DNA of 64,000 nucleotides from Bifidobacterium breve DSM 20213 = JCM 1192 (GCF_001025175.1 NZ_AP012324.1:868001-932000), one strand, 5' to 3'. Shown: positions 43,216-53,624, counted from the stretch's first letter. Made by a program: numbers and translations. Notes: generated from the sequence alone by a model not told the origin.

Positions 43216-44367
43216 ATGAGTGAACATATCGATATCGACCACGAACTCATTGCCATCCGTCACTATCTGCACGCCCACCCCGAGCGCAGTTTTCAGGAAT
43301 TCGACACTAGTATCTACCTGACCGACCAGCTCAAGGCGCACGGCATCGAAATCCTGCCCAACTCCATGGAAACTGGTGTGGTGGGTCTTATCCAAGGGGA
43401 AGCCGGGCCCGGGCCACGCATCGGATTGCGCGCGGACATCGACGGCTTGCCCATTGTGGAGGATTCCGGGTTGGAATTCAGCTCCGTCAACAAAGGCGTG
43501 ATGCACGGCTGCGGCCATGACCTGCACATGACCGGTCTGCTCGGAGCCGCCTTCTGGCTTGCCAATCACCGCGACAAATTCGCCGGCTCCATCAAGATCC
43601 TGTTCCAGCCCAGTGAGGAGACGGGGCAGGGTGCCCGTGCGATGATTGACGCCGGCTTGGTGGATGACGTCGATGCCATCATCGGTACCCACAACAACCC
43701 GAACTATGCCCCTGGTCAGCTTGCCATCGGTGTTGAACCGATGATGGCTGGCTGTGTGAAATTCCATGTGACGCTCCACGCTCAGGGGACGCATGCCGCC
43801 TACCCGTACAAAGGCACCGGCCCGCTTGAGGCGCTTGCCAGTATGATTTTGAGCCTACAGACCATCGTGAGCCGCAATGTGACGCCCTTCCATCCGCTGG
43901 TGCTGTCCGTCACGGAAGTGCATGGCGGCGACGTGTGGAACGTGGTGCCCGCCGAAGCCGGTTTCCAAGGCACGGTGCGTTACTTCCATAAGGAAGATGG
44001 CAATCTGGTGGGTCGTCGATTCAAGGAGGTCGTTGAACATACGGCTGAGGCGTACGGTATTACGGCCGATGTGGACTGGAACGATTTTCAGGATCCATTG
44101 GTCTCCAATCCGTCCCTCGCCAAGGCCGTGGCCGCCGACGTCAACGATTATGCGCAGCTTGAGCCGATTCGTCCGTCAATGGCGGGGGAGGACTTCTGCG
44201 AGTTTGCAAAAGTCACGTTGCCGGTGTTTGCGTTCGTGGGCTCAAACGGCCAAGAGGGTTGCGCCGACTGGCACAGCCCGCACTTCGTGGGTCTGGATGA
44301 ATCCATCCCCACGTTCGTCAACTTCTATGTCAACGCCGCCCTGCGCGTACTCAACGAATTGAGGTAA
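43216..44367 (+). CDS. M20-family amidohydrolase (hippurate/N-acyl amino acid hydrolase type)
   Basis: A 383-residue zinc peptidase-like hydrolase. HYLHAHPERSFQEFDT starts the family region; the metal ligands are in MHGCGHDLHMTGLLGAA and QPSEETGQGARAMIDAG, and the late GEDFCEFAK is the third site. It may release amino acids such as methionine from N-acyl conjugates, which suits its place directly after metI, but that is inference. The start is the ATG at 43216; the TTG at 43189 is upstream of the likely promoter or site. Confidence 0.88.
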   Translation: MSEHIDIDHELIAIRHYLHAHPERSFQEFDTSIYLTDQLKAHGIEILPNSMETGVVGLIQGEAGPGPRIGLRADIDGLPIVEDSGLEFSSVNKGVMHGCGHDLHMTGLLGAAFWLANHRDKFAGSIKILFQPSEETGQGARAMIDAGLVDDVDAIIGTHNNPNYAPGQLAIGVEPMMAGCVKFHVTLHAQGTHAAYPYKGTGPLEALASMILSLQTIVSRNVTPFHPLVLSVTEVHGGDVWNVVPAEAGFQGTVRYFHKEDGNLVGRRFKEVVEHTAEAYGITADVDWNDFQDPLVSNPSLAKAVAADVNDYAQLEPIRPSMAGEDFCEFAKVTLPVFAFVGSNGQEGCADWHSPHFVGLDESIPTFVNFYVNAALRVLNELR

Positions 44368-44377
44368 ATTCTTCTCT

Positions 44378-44426
44378 GGCTCCCCTCTCTGAGGGGAGCT
44401 GTCGCCGCAGGCGACTGAGGGGAGCC
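44378..44426. repeat. Palindromic repeat, copy 4 (best-conserved form)
   Basis: ggctcccctctctgagggga, then gctgtcgccgcaggcgac and tgaggggagcc. Outer arms pair end to end and two inner hairpins form, giving a three-way junction. Lies between the amidohydrolase and nadE. Confidence 0.8.
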
Positions 44427-44460
44427 AGGTGGAGGTCAACGGTGAGTACACTAAGAAGCT

Positions 44461-46158
44461 ATGACACAGCTTCGCTTCGCACTCGCCCAGATTGACACTT
44501 GCGTCGGTGCGCTCGACGCCAACGCCGCCAAAGTGCTCGACTATTCCCGCAAGGCCGCTGCTGGGGACGCTCAAGTAGCGGTATTCCCGGAAATGACGCT
44601 CACCGGATATCCCATTGAGGATTTGGCTTTGCGCCGCACCTTCCGCCAGGCCGCGTGGGACAAGGCCAATGAACTGGCCGGTCAGCTTCAGGACGAAGGT
44701 CTTGGCCATTTGTTCGTGGTGGTCGGCACTGTGGGTACCGATCGGGAAACCAGCAAGCCGCGTAACCGTCTGGTGGTGCTGCATGAGGGCGTGGTCTGGA
44801 CCGGCTATGACAAGCACTTCCTGCCCAACTACGGCGTATTCGATGAGTTCCGCATCTTCTCCGCAGGAAACCGTTCCGTGACCCTCGAGGTGAATGGCAC
44901 CACTATCGGCGTGGCCATTTGCGAGGATATCTGGCAGGACGGCGGCCCGGTGGCTGAACTCGCCACCAAAAACATCGACTTGCTGTTGACCATTAATGGC
45001 TCTCCGTATGAAGAAGGCAAGACCAACACTCGTTTTGAACTGGCGCAACGCCGTGCTGCCGAGGTCAACGCTCCGCTTATTTATCTGAATCAGGTGGGCG
45101 GTCAGGATGATTTGGTGTTCGACGGCGGTAGCTTCGTGGTAGATGCGGACGGTACGTTGCTCGAGCGCAGCCCGATGTTTATGGAAGACCTCACGTTCTG
45201 GGATTTCGACGCCGCTGCCGACCATCAGACCAAATCCACCATCGTGGCCGAACTTGACCCGGACGAAGAGGTGTACACCGCTTGCGTGCTTGGCCTCAAG
45301 GATTACATGGCCAAGAACCATTTCAACGGTGTGACGCTAGGGCTTTCCGGCGGCATCGATTCCGCGTTGGTGGCCGCTATGGCCGCCGATGCCTGCGGCG
45401 GCGAGAACGTCTGGGGCATCTCCATGCCGTCCATGTACTCCTCTGATGGCTCCAAAGACGATGCTGCAGATCTGGCCGCCAACATCGGTGCGCACTATGA
45501 GGTTCAGCCCATTGAGCCGCTGTTCGTCGCATACCAGCAGCAGCTTGATCTCGATGGCGTGGCCGCAGAAAACCTGCAGGCTCGCATTCGCGGCGTCATC
45601 GTGATGGCAAGCTCCAATTCACGTGGTCTGCTTGCCGTGGCCACCGGCAACAAATCCGAACTGGCGTGCGGCTATTCGACCATCTATGGCGATGCGGTCG
45701 GTGGCTATGCGCCAATAAAGGATTTGCTGAAGACCCGTGTCTGGGAGATCAGCCGTTGGCGCAACAAGGCCGCAGCTGCGGGCGTTGGCATCGGCGGGCT
45801 CAAGATTGTAGGCAATGAGGAAGGCAATGCGGGCATTCCTTTGAAGAATGGCGTGATGATTCCGGTCTCGTCCATCGAAAAGGCACCCTCGGCCGAATTG
45901 CGCCCAGGCCAGAAGGATTCCGATTCGTTGCCTGAATATGCATTGCTTGACAAGGTGCTGGCCGCCTATATCGAACATGCCCACGGCCGTGCAGACCTGT
46001 TGGCCGACGGATTCGATGAGGCCACGGTGGACACCGTGATGCGTTTGGTCGATCGCGCAGAGTGGAAACGCCGACAATACCCGCTGGGTCCCAAGGTCAC
46101 AGCTCTTGCCTTCGGGCGCGATCGTCGTCTGCCCATCACCAACGCATTCCGTGAATAG
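44461..46158 (+). CDS. nadE: Glutamine-dependent NAD+ synthetase
   Basis: Amidates nicotinic acid adenine dinucleotide to NAD+, the last step of the pathway. The 565-residue protein joins an N-terminal nitrilase-type glutaminase domain (ALAQIDTCVGALDANAAKVL, VFPEMTLTGYP with the catalytic Glu, VAICEDIWQDGG with the Cys) to a C-terminal synthetase with the P-loop GLSGGIDSALVAAM. A 76-residue gene follows 18 bases later. Confidence 0.95.
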   Translation: MTQLRFALAQIDTCVGALDANAAKVLDYSRKAAAGDAQVAVFPEMTLTGYPIEDLALRRTFRQAAWDKANELAGQLQDEGLGHLFVVVGTVGTDRETSKPRNRLVVLHEGVVWTGYDKHFLPNYGVFDEFRIFSAGNRSVTLEVNGTTIGVAICEDIWQDGGPVAELATKNIDLLLTINGSPYEEGKTNTRFELAQRRAAEVNAPLIYLNQVGGQDDLVFDGGSFVVDADGTLLERSPMFMEDLTFWDFDAAADHQTKSTIVAELDPDEEVYTACVLGLKDYMAKNHFNGVTLGLSGGIDSALVAAMAADACGGENVWGISMPSMYSSDGSKDDAADLAANIGAHYEVQPIEPLFVAYQQQLDLDGVAAENLQARIRGVIVMASSNSRGLLAVATGNKSELACGYSTIYGDAVGGYAPIKDLLKTRVWEISRWRNKAAAAGVGIGGLKIVGNEEGNAGIPLKNGVMIPVSSIEKAPSAELRPGQKDSDSLPEYALLDKVLAAYIEHAHGRADLLADGFDEATVDTVMRLVDRAEWKRRQYPLGPKVTALAFGRDRRLPITNAFRE

Positions 46159-46176
46159 TTACAAAAGAAGGTACCA

Positions 46177-46407
46177 ATGGCAGATGATGAAAAGAATCAG
46201 TGGTATTACAACACCGTCAAGCAGCGGGCTGAATATGGCAAGATCTCGCCGATAGAACAGCGTATGGGTCCGTACAAGACCAAAGAAGACGCCGAACATG
46301 CGTGGGATATAGTGGTGGACCGTAACGCCAAATGGGATGAGGAAAACCGCCGCTGGGATAACTACGGCGTCAAACCGTCCGCCGGCAAATCGTCGGATAC
46401 CGACTGA
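46177..46407 (+). CDS. Small conserved actinobacterial protein, SPOR-like
   Basis: A 76-residue acidic protein: QWYYNTVKQRAEYGKISPIE, then QRMGPYKTKEDAEHAWDIVV and DRNAKWDEENRRW. The pattern tyrosine-rich strand, 'GPY.TKEDAE.A' helix and terminal 'W..E...W' is shared by small proteins widespread in actinobacteria and vaguely like half a SPOR domain. The ATG follows AGAAGG. It forms an operon with nadE and is followed by a terminator. Role unknown. Confidence 0.75.
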   Translation: MADDEKNQWYYNTVKQRAEYGKISPIEQRMGPYKTKEDAEHAWDIVVDRNAKWDEENRRWDNYGVKPSAGKSSDTD

Positions 46408-46465
46408 CCATATGTGTTTTCACCGCGATCGGCGAACATGCCGATGACGAATGACAGATAGCTAC

Positions 46466-46500
46466 ACCGCTCAACTTCACATCGAGAGTTGAGCGGTTTC
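46466..46500 (+). terminator. Terminator of nadE operon
   Basis: ACCGCTCAAC pairs with GTTGAGCGGT around a 12-base loop, followed by TTTCGTCT. Confidence 0.75.
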
Positions 46501-46571
46501 GTCTAATATCGGCCGTGACAATCGGACGGCGGATGCTGGAAACCGCTGGATTGGTAGCGCTCACAGAAGAA

Positions 46572-46587
46572 TGTGAGATAGCTCACT
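46572..46587 (+). promoter_or_regulatory. CRP/GlxR-like site upstream of pflB
   Basis: TGTGAGATAGCTCACT fits TGTGA-N6-TCACA with one mismatch, the consensus for CRP-family regulators, including actinobacterial GlxR. It lies 95-110 bases upstream of the pflB start codon. Confidence 0.5.
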
Positions 46588-46681
46588 CCCAATTTCAGCT
46601 TTTCTCAAGACTGTGCAAACTACACTAGTGAAGCAAGGGTTCCGTGAAGATGCGAAACCTACAACCCCATTAAGGAGTGAC

Positions 46682-49057
46682 ATGACCGCAGTAGAAAATG
46701 CAGCTGTCTCCCAAGAGGAGCTCGACGCCAAGGCGTGGGCCGGCTTCACCGAGGGCAACTGGCAGAAGGATATCGATGTCCGCGACTTCATCCAGAAGAA
46801 CTACACCCCGTACGAGGGTGATGAGAGCTTCCTGGCTCCTGCCACTGAGAAGACGAAGCACCTGTGGAAGTACCTCGACGACAACTACCTGGCTGTAGAG
46901 CGCAAGCAGCGCGTCTACGATGTGGACACCCACACCCCGGCTGGCATCGACGCCTTCCCGGCTGGCTACATCGACTCCCCGGAAGTCGACAATGTGATCG
47001 TTGGTCTGCAGACCGACGTGCCCTGCAAGCGCGCTATGATGCCGAACGGCGGCTGGCGTATGGTCGAGCAGGCCATCAAGGAAGCCGGCAAGGAGCCGGA
47101 TCCGGAGATCAAGAAGATCTTCACCAAGTACCGCAAGACCCACAATGACGGCGTGTTCGGTGTGTACACCAAGAACATCAAGATCGCCCGCCACAACAAG
47201 ATTCTGACCGGTCTGCCGGATGCTTACGGCCGTGGCCGCATCATCGGCGACTACCGTCGTGTGGCTCTGTACGGTGTCAACAAGCTGATCGCCTTCAAGA
47301 AGCGCGACAAGGACTCCATCCCGTACCGCAACGACTTCACCGAGCCGGAGATCGAGCACTGGATCCGCTTCCGTGAAGAGCACGACGAGCAGATCAAGGC
47401 CCTCAAGCAGCTGATCAACCTCGGCAACGAGTATGGCCTGGATCTGACCCGCCCGGCTCAGACCGCTCAGGAAGCCGTGCAGTGGACCTACATGGGCTAC
47501 CTGGCCTCCATCAAGTCCCAGGACGGCGCCGCAATGTCCTTCGGCCGTAACTCCGCGTTCCTCGATGTCTTCATCGAACGCGACCTCAAGGCCGGCAAGA
47601 TTACCGAGACCGATGCTCAGGAGCTCATCGACAACATCGTCATGAAGCTGCGCATCGTCCGCTTCCTGCGCACCAAGGATTACGACAACATCTTCTCTGG
47701 TGACCCGTACTGGGCGACCTGGTCTGATGCCGGCTTCGGCGACGACGGCCGTCCGCTGGTCACCAAGACCTCTTTCCGTCTGCTCAACACCCTGACCCTT
47801 GAGCACCTCGGACCCGGCCCTGAGCCGAACATCACCATCTTCTGGGATCCGAAGCTGCCGGAAGGCTACAAGCGCTTCTGCGCCAAGATCTCCATCGACA
47901 CCTCGGCTATTCAGTACGAGTCCGACAAGGAAATCCGCTCCCACTGGGGCGACGACGCCGCCATTGCCTGCTGCGTCTCCCCGATGCGCGTGGGCAAGCA
48001 GATGCAGTTCTTCGCTGCTCGTGTGAACTCCGCCAAGGCTCTGCTGTACGCCATCAACGGCGGCCGCGATGAGATGACCGGCATGCAGGTCATCGACAAG
48101 GGCATCATCGACCCGATCACCCCGGAAGCCGATGGCACTCTGGACTACGCGAAGGTCAAGGACAACTATGAGAAGGCTCTCGAGTGGCTGTCCGAGACTT
48201 ACGTCGAGGCTCTGAACATCATCCACTACATGCACGATAAGTACGCCTACGAGTCCATCGAGATGGCCCTGCACGACAAGGAAGTATACCGTACCCTTGG
48301 TTGCGGTATGTCCGGTCTGTCCATCGCCGCCGACTCCCTGGCTGCCATCAAGTATGCCAAGGTCTACCCGATCTACAACAAGGATGCCAAGAACCTCGAA
48401 GGCCACGAGTACGAGTACGTCGAGGGCGCTGACGACGATTTGGTCGTCGGCTACCGCACTGAGGGCGACTTCCCGGTCTACGGCAACGATGACGATCGCG
48501 CCGATGACATCGCCAAGTGGGTTGTCTCCACTGTGATGGGCCAGGTCAAGCGCCTGCCCGTCTACCGTGGCGCCGTCCCGACCCAGTCCATCCTGACCAT
48601 CACCTCCAACGTGGAGTACGGCAAGAACACCGGTTCCTTCCCGTCCCGCCACAAGAAGGGCACTCCGTACGCTCCGGGCGCCAACCCAGAGAACGGCATG
48701 GACTCCCACGGCATGCTGCCGTCCATGTTCTCCGTCGGCAAGATCGACTACAACGACGCTCTTGACGGCATCTCGCTGACCAACACCATCACTCCTGATG
48801 GCTTGGGCCGCGATGAGGACGAGCGTATCGGCAACCTGGTCGGCATCCTGGATGCCGGCAACGGCCACGGCCTCTACCACGCGAACATCAACGTTCTGCG
48901 CAAGGAGACCATGGAGGACGCCGTCGAGCACCCCGAAAAGTACCCGCACCTGACCGTGCGCGTCTCCGGCTACGCGGTGAACTTCGTCAAGCTCACCAAG
49001 GAGCAGCAGCTCGACGTCATCTCCCGTACCTTCCACCAGGGCGCCGTCGTCGACTGA
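46682..49057 (+). CDS. pflB: Formate acetyltransferase (pyruvate formate-lyase)
   Basis: Converts pyruvate and CoA to acetyl-CoA and formate, giving bifidobacteria extra ATP and redox balance. The 791-residue glycyl radical enzyme has the adjacent catalytic cysteines in [16 protein letters not shown] and the C-terminal glycyl radical site [10 protein letters not shown]. The start is the ATG at 46682, after AAGGAGTG. Codon bias is strong, as for xfp. pflA follows 113 bases later behind a terminator-like hairpin. Confidence 0.97.
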   Translation: MTAVENAAVSQEELDAKAWAGFTEGNWQKDIDVRDFIQKNYTPYEGDESFLAPATEKTKHLWKYLDDNYLAVERKQRVYDVDTHTPAGIDAFPAGYIDSPEVDNVIVGLQTDVPCKRAMMPNGGWRMVEQAIKEAGKEPDPEIKKIFTKYRKTHNDGVFGVYTKNIKIARHNKILTGLPDAYGRGRIIGDYRRVALYGVNKLIAFKKRDKDSIPYRNDFTEPEIEHWIRFREEHDEQIKALKQLINLGNEYGLDLTRPAQTAQEAVQWTYMGYLASIKSQDGAAMSFGRNSAFLDVFIERDLKAGKITETDAQELIDNIVMKLRIVRFLRTKDYDNIFSGDPYWATWSDAGFGDDGRPLVTKTSFRLLNTLTLEHLGPGPEPNITIFWDPKLPEGYKRFCAKISIDTSAIQYESDKEIRSHWGDDAAIACCVSPMRVGKQMQFFAARVNSAKALLYAINGGRDEMTGMQVIDKGIIDPITPEADGTLDYAKVKDNYEKALEWLSETYVEALNIIHYMHDKYAYESIEMALHDKEVYRTLGCGMSGLSIAADSLAAIKYAKVYPIYNKDAKNLEGHEYEYVEGADDDLVVGYRTEGDFPVYGNDDDRADDIAKWVVSTVMGQVKRLPVYRGAVPTQSILTITSNVEYGKNTGSFPSRHKKGTPYAPGANPENGMDSHGMLPSMFSVGKIDYNDALDGISLTNTITPDGLGRDEDERIGNLVGILDAGNGHGLYHANINVLRKETMEDAVEHPEKYPHLTVRVSGYAVNFVKLTKEQQLDVISRTFHQGAVVD

Positions 49058-49090
49058 TGACCAACCCCGCGATACGTGGCAATGACTAAT

Positions 49091-49127
49091 CGAAGGGGTG
49101 GGGGCTCAGCTCCACCCCTTCGTTATT
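49091..49127 (+). terminator. Terminator between pflB and pflA
   Basis: An 11-bp stem CGAAGGGGTGG/CCACCCCTTCG followed by TTATTTCC. It would lower pflA expression relative to pflB. Confidence 0.75.
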
Positions 49128-49170
49128 TCCCCACATAGACTTTCGCATCATTTGGGACAGGAGGACGACG

Positions 49171-50052
49171 ATGCCCGCAACACCCACGTTCCGCACCACT
49201 ACCAGGCATATGCTCAAGGAATCGAAGACCTATGCCTCACAGACTTTGATGGGCGGCCTTTCCGGCTTTGAATCCCCAATCGGACTCGACCGACGTGACC
49301 GCCTCTCCGCCCTCAAATCCGGCGATATCGGCTTCGTGCACTCCTGGGATATCAACACTTCCGTGGACGGTCCGGGCACCCGCATGACCGTGTTCATGTC
49401 CGGCTGCCCGCTGCGCTGCCAGTACTGCCAGAACCCTGACACCTGGAAGATGCGTGACGGCAAGCCTGTCTATCTCGATGCCATGATCAAGAAGGTCGAC
49501 CGCTACAAGGACCTGTTCAAGGCCACGCATGGCGGCATCACATTCTCCGGCGGCGAATCCATGATGCAGCCCGCCTTCGTCTCGCGTGTGTTCCACGCGG
49601 CCAAGGAGATGGGCGTACATACCTGCCTCGATACATCCGGTTTCCTCAACACCAACTACACTGACGAGATGCTCGAGGACATCGACCTGTGTCTACTCGA
49701 TGTCAAGTCCGGCGACGAGGAGACTTATCATAAGGTGACCGGCGGCACGTTGCAGCCCACCATCGATTTCGGCCAGAGGCTCGCCAAGGCCGGCAAGAAG
49801 ATTTGGGTGCGATTCGTGCTGGTGCCGGGACTGACCGACTCCGAGGAAAACGTGGAGAACGTAGCCAAGATCTGCGAGACCTTCGGTGATTCCGTCGAAC
49901 ATATCGACGTGTTGGGCTTTCATCAGCTCGGCCGCCCGAAGTGGCATGAGCTGCGCATCCCATATCCGTTGGAGAACCAGAAGGGGCCCAACGCCGCTAC
50001 TCGCGAACGTGTGGCCAAGCAATTCAAAGATCATGGCTTCACTGTGTACTAA
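49171..50052 (+). CDS. pflA: Pyruvate formate-lyase-activating enzyme
   Basis: A radical SAM enzyme that installs the glycyl radical on PflB. The 293-residue protein has the CxxxCxxC cluster motif in MSGCPLRCQYCQNPDTW, preceded by DGPGTRMTVF, and GGITFSGGESMMQ typical of the family. The ATG at 49171 follows GGACAGGAGG. The N-terminus is about 40 residues longer than in E. coli PflA. Confidence 0.95.
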   Translation: MPATPTFRTTTRHMLKESKTYASQTLMGGLSGFESPIGLDRRDRLSALKSGDIGFVHSWDINTSVDGPGTRMTVFMSGCPLRCQYCQNPDTWKMRDGKPVYLDAMIKKVDRYKDLFKATHGGITFSGGESMMQPAFVSRVFHAAKEMGVHTCLDTSGFLNTNYTDEMLEDIDLCLLDVKSGDEETYHKVTGGTLQPTIDFGQRLAKAGKKIWVRFVLVPGLTDSEENVENVAKICETFGDSVEHIDVLGFHQLGRPKWHELRIPYPLENQKGPNAATRERVAKQFKDHGFTVY

Positions 50053-50062
50053 ATCTCGATGA

Positions 50063-50147
50063 AGCTCTCCTCAGAGAGGGGAGCCAAGTTATATCTCTCT
50101 GGCTCCCCTCTCTGAGGAGAGCTGTCGAACGGAGCCGACTTAGGGGA
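50063..50147. repeat. Palindromic repeat, half-copy plus full copy 5
   Basis: A single stem (50063-50084; gctctcctcagagaggggagc) followed by a full copy (50101-50147) whose inner hairpin, gtcgaacggagccgac, is altered. Confidence 0.65.
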
Positions 50148-50234
50148 CATAAAATTCCCCTTAAAAGTGGCTAAAACTCGCGCCACGCCGCGCGTTATAC
50201 CGCGATTGCGCCAAAACGCCCATACCCTAGAGAT

Positions 50235-50867
50235 ATGGCCGATATTTACGCATTCCCTACGGGTGAGCCCAATGAAGGGCACCCCGAACGCCCGCAGGGC
50301 GTACCGGATGATGTATGGGCGGCCGTTGAATCCGTGAGCGCCATGAAGCGCCTGTATGACGTGCGCTATCGGGAGATTCCCGTTCCTTCCACCCTTGCCG
50401 ACTATGGCATTGGCGTGGAACTTGAAGCAGGCGAGCGGATGGATAGCCATCCCTTTGCCGCCGACAGTGTTTCCGAGCCGCATGTTGCCACCGGATGGGT
50501 AATGACGTTGTATTCGCACGAGCTGCGCCCTGATTGGAATTCCAATTGGCGATGCGTGGCGTTCGCGCGCCTGCCGTTGGAACCTTCCGAAAACGACTCT
50601 CTCGCCCCGGGCATGTATTGGGAAGATATGTGCGATTATCTTGGCGAAGTCGAACCGGACTCGATTTCCGGAACGGTCACCGTCACCCAGAACACCACAT
50701 TCGGCCTGATGGCCGGCAGCACCAGCGCCGGTTGCGAGATACGTGTCTCATGGACGCCACTTGACGGGACCGGGCCAGACGGTACTATGGACGCCGGCGC
50801 ACAAGTGAACTCGTGGGCCGCATTCATCAGATCAACTACCCGTCGTGAGGAGGATGACGCCAGTTGA
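50235..50867 (+). CDS. DUF3000 family protein
   Basis: A 210-residue protein of the actinobacterial DUF3000 family. Characteristic segments are FEAVESV-like AAVESVSAMKRLYDVRYREI, the GVELE strand, GWVMTLYSHELRPDWNSNWR, PLEPSENDSLAPGMYWEDMC and the closing EIRVSWTPL. It overlaps the ribonuclease D gene (TTGA), an arrangement conserved in actinobacteria, suggesting a linked role in RNA metabolism; the function is not established. Confidence 0.88.
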   Translation: MADIYAFPTGEPNEGHPERPQGVPDDVWAAVESVSAMKRLYDVRYREIPVPSTLADYGIGVELEAGERMDSHPFAADSVSEPHVATGWVMTLYSHELRPDWNSNWRCVAFARLPLEPSENDSLAPGMYWEDMCDYLGEVEPDSISGTVTVTQNTTFGLMAGSTSAGCEIRVSWTPLDGTGPDGTMDAGAQVNSWAAFIRSTTRREEDDAS

Positions 50868-52165
50868 GTGACGTCCATGACACCGAACCACGGTTACTGA
50901 AAGAGCCGCGCGGGGGAGTGCCGGATGTTACCTCGACGATTGAAGGCTATCATCACGTCTGCGAAGCGTTGGCTGATGCTTCTGGCTCCTTGGCCGCCGA
51001 TGCCGAACGCGCATCTGGATTCCGTTATGGCCACGAGGATTGGCTGATTCAATGCAAACGAGAAGGTGCGGGCATCGCATTGCTCGACCCCATCGCCTTG
51101 ACCCAATCTGGTGCCGACTGGAACGAATTCAATGAGGCCGTGGGCGATGCCACTTGGATTTTGCATGATTCCCTGATGGATTTGCCGGGATTCGCTGATC
51201 TGGGACTTCAGCCGAAGGCGCTGTTCGACACGGAGATCGCCGCGCGTCTGCTCGGTTTGCATCGATTCGGATTAGCCGCCGTCACCGAACATTATCTTGG
51301 CATCACTTTGGCCAAGGAACATTCTGCGGCTGACTGGTCCTACCGCCCGCTGCCACGAGACTGGCGCAACTATGCGGCGCTTGACGTGGAAGTGCTGATC
51401 GAGCTCGAAAACCTGATGCGCCGCGATCTGAGAGCCGCCGGCAAGGACGAGTGGGCTGAAGAGGAATTTACCCATGCACTGTCCGAAGGACTCGCCCCTC
51501 GCAAACCCCATCCGGTTCCGTGGCTGCGCATTTCCCGCATCACCCAGCTGAGCCGTGATCCGCAGGGATTGGCCATCGCCAAGTCTCTGTGGCAGGAGCG
51601 GGACAAACTGGCCCGGCAGCATGACATTGCCCCCAGCCTGCTGTTGTCTGATTCCTCGATTATCGAGGCTGCGACGCGCAAGCCGCATAATGCCGCCCAG
51701 TTTCGGGCTCTGCGCTCGCTCAATGAGCGTGTGCGCATTCGCACCGGCACCGAGCAAGACAAGATGTTTGAACGTTATGCCCCAATCCAGCGTGCCGTCA
51801 AACCCAAGGTTTGGAAAGAGGCCATTGATCGGGCCATGGCGCTGCGCCCCTCCCAATGGCCGAGTATGCCGGCACCCGCGCCGGACGAGAACGGCATAGT
51901 GAATGCACCGCGTTCGATGCGACTCTGGCAGCAAAGGCACCCCGACCGATATGACCGACTGCAAAGGGTCCGTCGCGTGATCACTTCGATAGCCGAAGAT
52001 ACGCGTACGCCGGCCGAGATGATTATCAAGCCGCAGATTCTGCGCAACCTATGCTGGGTGGAGAATCCGGCCGAAGTGGACGTCGAGGAGTTCCTGATCG
52101 CGCAGGGCGCAAGAAACTGGCAGGTGAAACTCATTGCACCGTCCGTAAGTGGCGTTATTATGTAG
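50864..52165 (+). CDS. Ribonuclease D-like 3'-5' exonuclease with HRDC domain
   Basis: A 433-residue DEDD-superfamily exonuclease: the exonuclease domain spans about residues 60-210 (IALLDPIAL, WILHDSLMDLPGF, LFDTEIAARLLGL, YRPLPRDWRNYAALDVEVLI), followed by an HRDC domain (PWLRISRITQLSRDPQGLAI and following) and a second C-terminal helical domain. It probably trims structured RNA 3' ends such as tRNA. The start is a TTG at 50864 preceded by GAGGAGG, overlapping the DUF3000 stop. Confidence 0.87.
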   Translation: MSDVHDTEPRLLKEPRGGVPDVTSTIEGYHHVCEALADASGSLAADAERASGFRYGHEDWLIQCKREGAGIALLDPIALTQSGADWNEFNEAVGDATWILHDSLMDLPGFADLGLQPKALFDTEIAARLLGLHRFGLAAVTEHYLGITLAKEHSAADWSYRPLPRDWRNYAALDVEVLIELENLMRRDLRAAGKDEWAEEEFTHALSEGLAPRKPHPVPWLRISRITQLSRDPQGLAIAKSLWQERDKLARQHDIAPSLLLSDSSIIEAATRKPHNAAQFRALRSLNERVRIRTGTEQDKMFERYAPIQRAVKPKVWKEAIDRAMALRPSQWPSMPAPAPDENGIVNAPRSMRLWQQRHPDRYDRLQRVRRVITSIAEDTRTPAEMIIKPQILRNLCWVENPAEVDVEEFLIAQGARNWQVKLIAPSVSGVIM

Positions 52166-52219
52166 AGGTTGCCTTACGGCAGAACTGTAAGAAAATACGA
52201 CTTTTGAGGAGTCATTAGC

Positions 52220-53593
52220 GTGAAGATCAGCGTTCGTAACCTCGAGCCCACCAAGGTGAAGCTCACCGTCACTGTTGAACCGGAAGAGCTCAACCCGTAT
52301 CTGGATGCGGCCCGCAAGGAAATCGCCAAGCAGGTGAACGTCCCCGGCTTCCGTAAGGGCCACGTTCCCGGCAAGATCATCGATCAGCGTATCGGTTTCG
52401 CTGCCGTCGCCGGCGAGGCCGTGAACGACGCCGTGCCGGAGCTCTACTCCAAGGCTCTGGACGAGAAGAAGATTCGCCCGATGGCTCAGCCGGAGTTCGA
52501 CGTGCAGGACGTGCCGCAGGCCGCCAACGACGACACCAAGCTGAAGTTCACCGCGACCGTCGAGCGTCGCCCCGACATCGAGCTGCCGGAAATCGATGGC
52601 CTCGAGATCGCCATCGCCAAGCCGGAAGTCAAGGATGAGGACGTCGACAAGCGCCTTGAGGCGCTGCGCCAGCGCTTCGGCACCCTGGTCGGCGTGGATC
52701 GTCCGGCCACCAAGGGTGACTTTGCCAACATCGACCTGACTGCCGAGATCGACGGCGAGACCGTTGACTCCCAGGAAGGCGTGAGCTACGAGCTCGGCTC
52801 CAACACCATGCTCGACGGTCTGGATGAGGCTCTTGATGGCCTGTCCGCCGGCGAGGAGACCACCTTCGAAGGCACGTTGGAAGCCGGCGACCACGAAGGT
52901 CAGAAGGCCACTGTGAAGGTCAAGGTCAACTCCGTTAAGGCTGAGGAGCTGCCGGAGCTGGACGACGAGTTTGCTTCCGAAGCTTCCGAGTTCGACACCC
53001 TGGACGAGCTCAAGGCCGACATCCGCAAGGCCGCCGCTCAGGACGCCGAAGGCCGTCAGGCCACCGAGGCTCGCGATGCCTTCATCGCCAAGCTGCAGGA
53101 AGGCCTCGAGATTCCGGTGCCGAAGGGCGTCAAGGCCAACATGGTCGCCGAGCAGCTCAAGGGCATGACCCCGGATCCGGAGAAGGCCACCAAGGAGCAG
53201 AAGGCTCAGGCCGAGGAAACCGTCGAGAAGGAACTGCGCGACCAGATGGTGCTCGACGCTCTGGCTGAGAAGCTGGACGTCCAGGTCTCCCAGTCCGACG
53301 TGTTCAACTTCCTCGCTTCCATCGCCCAGCAGTACGGCATGGATCCGAACAACTTCATTCAGGCCATCATCAAGAACGGCCAGCTCGGCTCCGCCGTGCA
53401 GGAAGTCGGACGTTCCAAGGGCCTGCTCGCCGGCATGCGCGCCGTCAAGTTCACCGCCGATGGCGAGGCTGTCGACCTCTCCAACTTCCTCGGTGAAGCC
53501 GCTGAGGAAGAGGAGTCCGAGTCCGTCGAGGCCGCTTCCGCCGCCGCTGCCGTGGCTGACGAGCTGTCCTCCAAGGACAAGGACGCTGAGTGA
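52220..53593 (+). CDS. tig: Trigger factor
   Basis: Ribosome-bound chaperone and prolyl isomerase. The 457-residue protein has the N-terminal ribosome-binding domain with the GFRKGHVPGKI signature, a central FKBP-type PPIase domain (ATKGDFANIDLTAEIDGETV, SYELGSNTMLDGLDEALDGL) and a C-terminal helical domain ending in an acidic tail. The start is GTG 52220, after TGAGGAG. A strong terminator follows. Confidence 0.95.
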   Translation: MKISVRNLEPTKVKLTVTVEPEELNPYLDAARKEIAKQVNVPGFRKGHVPGKIIDQRIGFAAVAGEAVNDAVPELYSKALDEKKIRPMAQPEFDVQDVPQAANDDTKLKFTATVERRPDIELPEIDGLEIAIAKPEVKDEDVDKRLEALRQRFGTLVGVDRPATKGDFANIDLTAEIDGETVDSQEGVSYELGSNTMLDGLDEALDGLSAGEETTFEGTLEAGDHEGQKATVKVKVNSVKAEELPELDDEFASEASEFDTLDELKADIRKAAAQDAEGRQATEARDAFIAKLQEGLEIPVPKGVKANMVAEQLKGMTPDPEKATKEQKAQAEETVEKELRDQMVLDALAEKLDVQVSQSDVFNFLASIAQQYGMDPNNFIQAIIKNGQLGSAVQEVGRSKGLLAGMRAVKFTADGEAVDLSNFLGEAAEEEESESVEAASAAAAVADELSSKDKDAE

Positions 53594-53624
53594 GCCTAGC
53601 TTGCTTGCGTTAGCGTAACTGTTA

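Noticed and set aside
46670..49036. A 788-codon open frame antisense to pflB
   Set aside because: Same codon-bias shadow effect; composition dominated by Val/Leu/Asp with no domain pattern.
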